Shown one piece after another: positions 27,011-31,550 of a stretch of DNA of 31,550 bases. Under the pieces are notes generated by a model. The model was given only the letters and a program-made list of their open reading frames with translations, was not told the DNA's origin and did no database searches. Positions within the stretch are counted from its first letter, which is position 1, and each line of letters starts with the position of its first letter. Position numbers and translations under genes: made by a program. Source of the DNA: Chara braunii (Eukaryota > Streptophyta > Charophyceae > Charales > Characeae); NCBI GenBank assembly GCA_003427395.1, contig BFEA01000765.1:347584-379133 (forward strand), given 5' to 3'.

Positions 27011-27907
27011 GCGGAGGTAACCTAGAAAGCTTCCCCCGCACCCGGAGGAATTCTCCGAATGATCGCCTGGAAGGAACCGGCGCAACGTTGTGATCGCCGG
27101 ACAAGGGAGTCAAACCTCTCGAGTGACACCGATGATAGCGATGAAGACGATCCAATGATTCGAGAGTTAGTGCAGCAACGCATCCGCTAGCCAATTCGAC
27201 AGACAACTACGAGAACGTTCAATCTCACGGAAGGGAACATCCAGAGAACACGCGCACTAATTTTGGGTGAACCACTTGTGCAGATTTCCCCGATGACCGA
27301 TTCTTGGGAACCCCCTCAGACCTTATACGAAGGCACCACCCCCCTTCTTGCAAGGTATAGGGATAAGGAAGCTTTCTGCGATATTACTGATCTGCCCCGT
27401 TCCCTGCTGTCTCCGGGAAAGGAGATAAGGCTACACAGACTAGAGGCCGAGGCTTTGGAACCCCCTGCGCGTCGTGACACGGGACACCACAATCTCGGGA
27501 TTAGGATCGCGGCAAAACTCATGCGATGGCAGGATGTTCGCGATGGCGTAATCCCGGAGGAACACGTGGCGATCCGAGAGGACGAGACCGAAATGATGGC
27601 CACAATGTTCTCTTGGCGATCAGACAATTCATTCATCTCAGCGCCCCCGCCCGAAAACATTGACGGGATCAACACGAAACAGATTACCATCCAAATACTA
27701 GGCCAACTCTATGAGTTGCATATACCTCGGTACGTGCCCGATGAGATTCATCATCTAATCGCAGAAATCCTAAACGAATATCAGGGAGCGATCAGTGTGA
27801 CAGACACAGATATCGGACTGTCATTAGTCATTCAACATGAGATTCAGATCGGGAATCATCCTCTGATTCACCGCAAACCATACTCGCGGAGTGAAAAACA
27901 GTTTTAC
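27011..27907 (+). pseudogene. Gypsy protease-RT connector
   Basis: Same frame as the protease C-terminal half, with stops near 27020 and 27188, then open from 27263 to about 27907. It ends with the approach to RT: EIHHLIAEILNEYQGAISVTD, then a HEIQIGNHPLIHRKPY motif equivalent to the 'H.I.t....P.r.ppyr' lead-in of Ty3/Gypsy RT. A frameshift near 27908 breaks it from the RT proper. Confidence 0.7.
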
Positions 27908-28567
27908 AAAGGATTAGGGAATTCGAAACGAACGGATGGATTGAACCAGCCACGGGACCGTGGTCCTTCCTTGTAGTCCTAGTACCAAAGAAAAATGGGT
28001 TGATTCGAATTTGCATCGATTATAGCAAACTAAAGGATATCGCGATCAAGGATGTATATCCCCTTCCCCGGATTGACGATTTGCTTGACGCGATTGGGTG
28101 TGCTAATTATTTTAGTAAGTTTGATATTCGTCATGGGTTCAATCACATCCTGGTTAAAACTGAGGACCGGCCTAAGACGACTTTTATCCTGTTTGAGGGT
28201 ACCTGGCAGTGGGTTTGATGCCCGATGGGGATTTGCAACGCACCGGCTACGTTTCAGAGAGCGATGAATGTGACATTCCAAAACTTCGTCAACAAGTCTT
28301 GGTCTACTCAGGGGATGATAAATTTATGCGTCATTGTGTATATGGACAATATCTTGGTCTACTCAGAATCGTTCCATGGGCACACGCAACATATCGAGTG
28401 GACACTGGGAGCCCTTCGGGATTCAAGATCGCGCTGGAAAAAAGTGAGTTCTTTCTTCCTGAGATTTCATTTCTAGGTTACGTGGTAACTTGGGGGGGCT
28501 TGAGGCCCGATTCGAGAAAAGTCGCGGCCATTCGGGACGCCCCGACTCCACGTTGCTGACGCAAGTT
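27908..28567 (+). pseudogene. Gypsy reverse transcriptase with mutated active site (YMDN)
   Basis: RT motifs in order: NGWIEPATGPWSFLVVLVPK, RICIDYSKL, FSKFDIRHGFNHILV, then after a TGA at 28216 GICNAPATFQRAMN, VIVYMDNILVYS and (another frame) FFLPEISFLGYVV. The catalytic YxDD reads YMDN (28339-28350): the second Asp is Asn, a change expected to abolish polymerase activity. A 15-bp string (tcttggtctactcag) occurs at about 28297 and again just after the active site at about 28352, so local rearrangement is possible. At least two frame changes occur. The copy is inactive. Confidence 0.85.
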
Positions 28568-29227
28568 TGAGCCTTCCTGGGACTGGCTTCATACTACCGT
28601 CGATTTATCACACGCTTTGCCTCTATCGCACGGCCCCTGACGAACTTACTACAAAAGGACCACCCCCTCAGCTGGGATGCAGAGTGTGAACGGGCCTTCA
28701 ACACTCTAAAGGAAACCCTGGCCATGGCGCCTATTTTGATTCGACTAGACCCGGCCAAGCAATTCATAATCATCACGGATTGGCAGCCCGAGGTGATCTC
28801 CACCATCCTAGCGTAGAAGGGGAACGACGACCGTGAACACGTCATCGAGTACGCGTCTCGTACCGTGCTGGACGAAAGAAGAAACGATTCGGCTCCACAA
28901 GGAGAATGCTACGCAGTGGTTTGGGGAATTCAACACTTCCATCTGTATCTGTACAGGCAGAAGTTTCTCCTCTTCACGGACCACGAGCCCCTATTGGCTC
29001 TCAAGAGGCTCACAAACTACATGGGCATGATTGGACGCTGGGTAGTACGGCTGCAAGAGTACAATTTCGACATCGTTCACCGGAAGACGGAGAGGCACGG
29101 GAACGCAGACGGATTGACACGACTGCACCGCCCGACAAAGGTGGCTAAAGGCCAGGAGATTACTCCGTGGAAAGAACCGGAACCAATCAGCGGACCACGA
29201 TACAGACAAGTGGTCATCCTCCCTTGA
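28568..29227 (+). pseudogene. Gypsy RT connection and RNase H
   Basis: The frame continues after a TGA at 28568 (in place of the usual Arg of RAFLGLASYYRRF), with LTNLLQKDHPLSWDAECERAF, then RNase H: FIIITDWQPEVISTILA, TAG at 28814 (where Gln is usual before KG), then EYASRTV, GECYAVVWGIQHF, FTDHEPLLAL and the end VHRKTERHGNADGLTRL. RNase H removes element RNA from the RNA/DNA hybrid. The first catalytic Asp (TDWQP), the Glu of GECYA and the Asp of FTDHEP are all present, so apart from the stops the domain is well kept. It ends with TGA at 29225. Confidence 0.85.
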
Positions 29228-29238
29228 GCTCCTAAAGG

Positions 29239-29868
29239 GTGATCGACACGATGGCGATGGGGCGAGGAGGTAATCCTGAAGGTGTCCTTTCCCCTCTCTC
29301 GTCCTCCTCCTTCTCCTCCCTTTCTGACAAATTTTGCAACTTTTGTGAAGCAATTTCGAGAGTCTACTCGGTCCCTATGCGGCCGAGTAGGGAAGGTTAT
29401 GTCGAGTGTGTAGATTGTCAACGGTGTGTTTCCCGAGCCCATGGTTCTTGTATTCAGTACCGGAATACGGACAAGCCCTGGTTATGTCCCCTGTGTCGCA
29501 CTGATAAAATACCGACCGAAGCTCGATTTCTCAAAGCCACATCCGAAGGGCTAGAAAAAACCCGACGGTTTAAAAGGGTTGAGGTCTGGACAAACATCCT
29601 CCTGATAGCTACGGTCGTTGGAAACTCCCTCCGAGACTTCACTAAGGAGGACCGGAGGAGGATCAATGAGAGGGCACGGGACTATCGGTGGAATGAAGGA
29701 CGGTTAGAAAAACGAAAAACGGACGGTAGCAGGATCTGGATGTTCGTGCCTCATCCGTTCATGAGATACGCCTGGGTTAAGTCGGCCCACGAAAAGACTG
29801 CGACCTATTTCGTCGTGAGGATCACGGAGGCGGCGATCGATAAAAAACGACCATTTTGTCAAAATTGA
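29239..29868 (+). CDS. PHD-type zinc finger followed by integrase zinc-binding region (truncated)
   Basis: A 209-codon frame from a GTG start. A C4HC3 finger fits well: C33-C36, then C60-C63 (with an extra C57), H68, C71, and C83-C86, with Trp81 two residues before the seventh ligand, the PHD hallmark. PHD fingers commonly read histone H3 tails. After a helical linker comes INERARDYRWNEGRLEKR, FVPHPFMRYAWVKSAHEK, matching the region before and at the first histidine of the integrase H2C2 domain. It stops being integrase at about residue 196 (29826). The catalytic DDE core is absent. The frame differs from RNase H, so a frameshift near 29225 or a separate ORF is possible. The finger could steer integration to chromatin marks; this is inference. 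Confidence 0.7.
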   Translation: MIDTMAMGRGGNPEGVLSPLSSSSFSSLSDKFCNFCEAISRVYSVPMRPSREGYVECVDCQRCVSRAHGSCIQYRNTDKPWLCPLCRTDKIPTEARFLKATSEGLEKTRRFKRVEVWTNILLIATVVGNSLRDFTKEDRRRINERARDYRWNEGRLEKRKTDGSRIWMFVPHPFMRYAWVKSAHEKTATYFVVRITEAAIDKKRPFCQN

Positions 29869-29984
29869 CATCTTTTATTTTTTGAACGAAATTGAAACAA
29901 CTGACATTTCGTTAAAATTGATATTTTTTACTATTTTCGCGAAATTCAATTTTGACAATTTCATCTATGTTTTTGTGTGGAAAT
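29843..29984. repeat. AT-rich segment with inverted repeat
   Basis: It begins where integrase similarity ends. TGTCAAAATTGA at 29857-29868 is repeated in inverse form at 29946-29957 (13 bp including neighbours), and a related 'cgttaaaattgata' lies between. It could be a small foldback element or the remnant of an insertion that truncated the integrase. Confidence 0.5.
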
Positions 29985-30316
29985 GAGTGACTTCCTTCTT
30001 TGCAGTAATGGCTACCATCGCATTGTGATGGTATACCATATCCCATTAGATGGTAGGATCATCTATCACAGACCATGCACCACAACTATGGTATGGTATA
30101 TCCGGTATCGTAAGAGTCCATCATGTAACATACATCATTATATGGTACCCCCAGTTCACAACCACACTTATGTTTGAGTGACTTCCTTCTTTGCAGTGAT
30201 GGCTACCATCGCATGTTCTTAGTATACCATATCCCATAAGAAAAAGACCATACACCACAACTATGGTCCCTTATATCCTCTACCGTACGAGTCCATCATA
30301 CAACATACATCATCAA
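29985..30316. repeat. Two-copy tandem repeat, ~191-bp period
   Basis: The string 'gagtgacttccttctttgca' starts at 29985 and at 30176, followed in both by gtratggctaccatcgcat, ataccatatccca, caccacaactatggt and gagtccatcat..aacatacatcat. The second copy is shortened by internal deletions. The first copy holds the 12-bp palindrome ATGGTATACCAT (30028-30039) and many accat/atggt strings able to pair. Confidence 0.85.
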
Positions 30317-30339
30317 CGAGCAGTGTGAGTCCAAATGAA

Positions 30340-31285
30340 GTTATGCCAATGTCTTTCGTGAATTCCTTCAAATGCTTTCCAATTCCTCTCCGTTTTCTTC
30401 GGTGTATAATAATATGAGAGGATACCCACAATATTGAAGGCTCTGAACTGTTATCAGTTACGACAACACTGAACGAATACGATGCAATTGCAAATTTGCA
30501 AATCATGAAGCTATTGAGTCTATTGCTATCCTTCATCTAATGCCCTGTATGTCGTCCATTGTGAAATTGAATGGTGGCACCTTGCCTCTCGCTAGAAGAG
30601 ATGCATAAGTGAGCATGAACACTCGGCACTGACTCGCGTCCTCCTGTTTCGGAATGTCCTTCACTTCCAAAGTGTGTTCGAAGCACGATACGTCTATTGG
30701 TCGGCCCTGGTGCGTTGAGCGCTCTAGTAAAAATCACACGAAGTAGCTTGTCACCTGTTCAGCTAACTTCGTGGTTGTATCCATTGAATCGTAATACTCT
30801 ATCACATTCTGTCGACGGTCGGCCGCAACAAGTGTCCAGTGTTTGTTTTTCGTATCGTGATATGACGCTAGAATCAACTCCGTGTCTGCTATGATGACAT
30901 CCTGAAACCATCTAGCAACTTTGTCGTACTTATATTCCATGTTCCTGCCTAGAAGTTTAGTGAAAAAGTATGAGCTATATGCAGCTGTGACGGGGATCGT
31001 CCTCGTGCTACATAGATTGGACTTCTCAAACTGATTGTCACATTCGTGATGAAATGTTATGCAATTGTTGTCATGCAGAATCATTTTCATGTAGAAATTC
31101 ACAATGTTGTTGTTCAACCACTCGTTCTCGTTCATGAGGACACGGAAATCATGCACGGTGAATAACAGCTGCTCTCCAGTAGCTTCATTCTTCGTGCTTG
31201 TCAATGTTTTCGTACTATTCAGCTCTATACTCATGTGACATAATACCTCTTCTTCGGTCTCATTGAGGGCGTCCGTTGCTTAGTG
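30340..31285 (-). pseudogene. Ulp1/SENP-type (C48) SUMO-protease pseudogene
   Basis: The minus-strand frame from 31234 encodes ENEWLNNNIVNFYM (39-43 is the WLN substrate-groove motif), YKYDKVARWF, an H132-W133 pair in KHWTLVAADRR, and EYYDSM with D149. After a TGA at 30734 the same frame continues LLERSTHQGR, KDIPKQEDASQCRVFMLTYA, which supplies the catalytic Cys (codon 30626-30628), then TGA at 30533 and TGA at 30503. In active family members the Cys sits in DCGVF; here the next residue is Arg in place of Gly. His-Asp-Cys are otherwise in order. C48 proteases cut SUMO-type tags and are also carried by some plant DNA transposons, so this may be a captured transposon gene. No transposase is seen beside it. 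Confidence 0.8.
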
Positions 31286-31459
31286 AATAGTCCAGCCATG
31301 TACACAGCTGCGTTCGCCTTCATTGCACTGGTTAACTGCATCACCGAACAACAATTTGAACTGTTTGTTGTTAATGTCTGTTTGCACTGCATCCATTAAA
31401 ACCGTGTTTGTCGAACACTCCGTAATTGTATGTTGCACTTTAGCGTCTACTCTGTGTAT
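31286..31459. other. Upstream flank of the Ulp1 pseudogene
   Basis: On the minus strand this is 5' of the protease region. A TAA (near 31280) closes its frame. Nothing else is recognised. Confidence 0.3.
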
Positions 31460-31494
31460 GTGAATGTTTCGTGTGTGTGTGCCTATGTGTGTGT

Positions 31495-31550
<56 letters not shown>
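31460..31550. repeat. TG microsatellite at the window end
   Basis: Alternating TG with few interruptions, pure from about 31502 to the last base. It probably caused the assembly to break or a read to end here. Confidence 0.95.

Larger units (their letters stand above)
24144..29842 (+). mobile_element. Ty3/Gypsy LTR retrotransposon, incomplete and decayed
   Basis: Plus-strand order gag, protease, RT, RNase H, integrase start is diagnostic of Ty3/Gypsy. Several frameshifts and stops break the polyprotein. The integrase stops after its zinc-binding region at about 29842, and there is no 3' LTR in the window. The left limit is uncertain: a TATA-like box and a primer-binding-site-like string suggest leader sequence from about 24160, but I could not define LTR ends. 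It encloses a 480-bp repeat inserted in gag and a PHD finger between RNase H and integrase. Confidence 0.85.

Overview
This is eukaryotic nuclear DNA and mostly a transposon graveyard. It holds one clear host gene, an isolated host exon, and layered remains of at least two L1-type LINEs, one Ty3/Gypsy LTR element, short inverted-repeat elements, a hAT fragment and several tandem repeats. A green plant lineage with flagellated cells, such as a charophyte alga (Chara-like), fits best. This is inference: the LINE ORF1 layout (domain, then CCHC knuckle) is plant-like, while the host parts are a Rab23-type GTPase exon and a long coiled-coil protein of the sort found in ciliated organisms. No search could be run.

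Layout. Positions 1-133 are a library artefact: a 95-bp duplicate of 5044-5138 followed by a complete Nextera mate-pair junction adapter. Then come a degenerate tandem repeat (150-680), a near-perfect 41-bp-arm hairpin (671-775), a 118-bp MITE (892-1009), a Rab23-like exon (1542-1636), and arrays of a pyrimidine-rich repeat (1637-3570). A coiled-coil host gene lies on the minus strand (4017-5882), with a frameshifted upstream part (5873-7087). It abuts the 3' end of LINE-1 (7088-12420, minus). Upstream of LINE-1 on the same strand are a 36-nt A tract and the first ~87 nt of a U2 snRNA-like sequence (12492-12578). A second MITE copy sits inside a dispersed repeat (12836-13110) whose unfilled copy lies at 20728-20900.

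LINE-2 (about 13265-18975, plus) has a G-poor, C/T-rich leader, an ORF1 with a CCHC knuckle, and an ORF2 with four in-frame stops that ends before the reverse transcriptase FADD motif. A decayed CCHC plus coiled-coil gene follows on the minus strand (19460-20655). About 2.5 kb with nothing recognisable comes next, then a hAT transposase fragment (23937-24136).

A Ty3/Gypsy element (about 24144-29842, plus) carries gag, protease, RT, RNase H and the start of integrase. It has frameshifts, stops and an RT active-site change (YMDN). A C4HC3 PHD-type zinc finger lies between RNase H and the integrase zinc-binding region; this is the most interesting biological feature. The window ends with an AT-rich segment, a 191-bp duplication, a Ulp1-type SUMO-protease pseudogene on the minus strand, and a TG microsatellite at the end.

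The mobile genes look inactive. Many of their stops are what C-to-T change would produce (CGA to TGA, CAG to TAG, TGG to TAG), which suggests decay of methylated copies.
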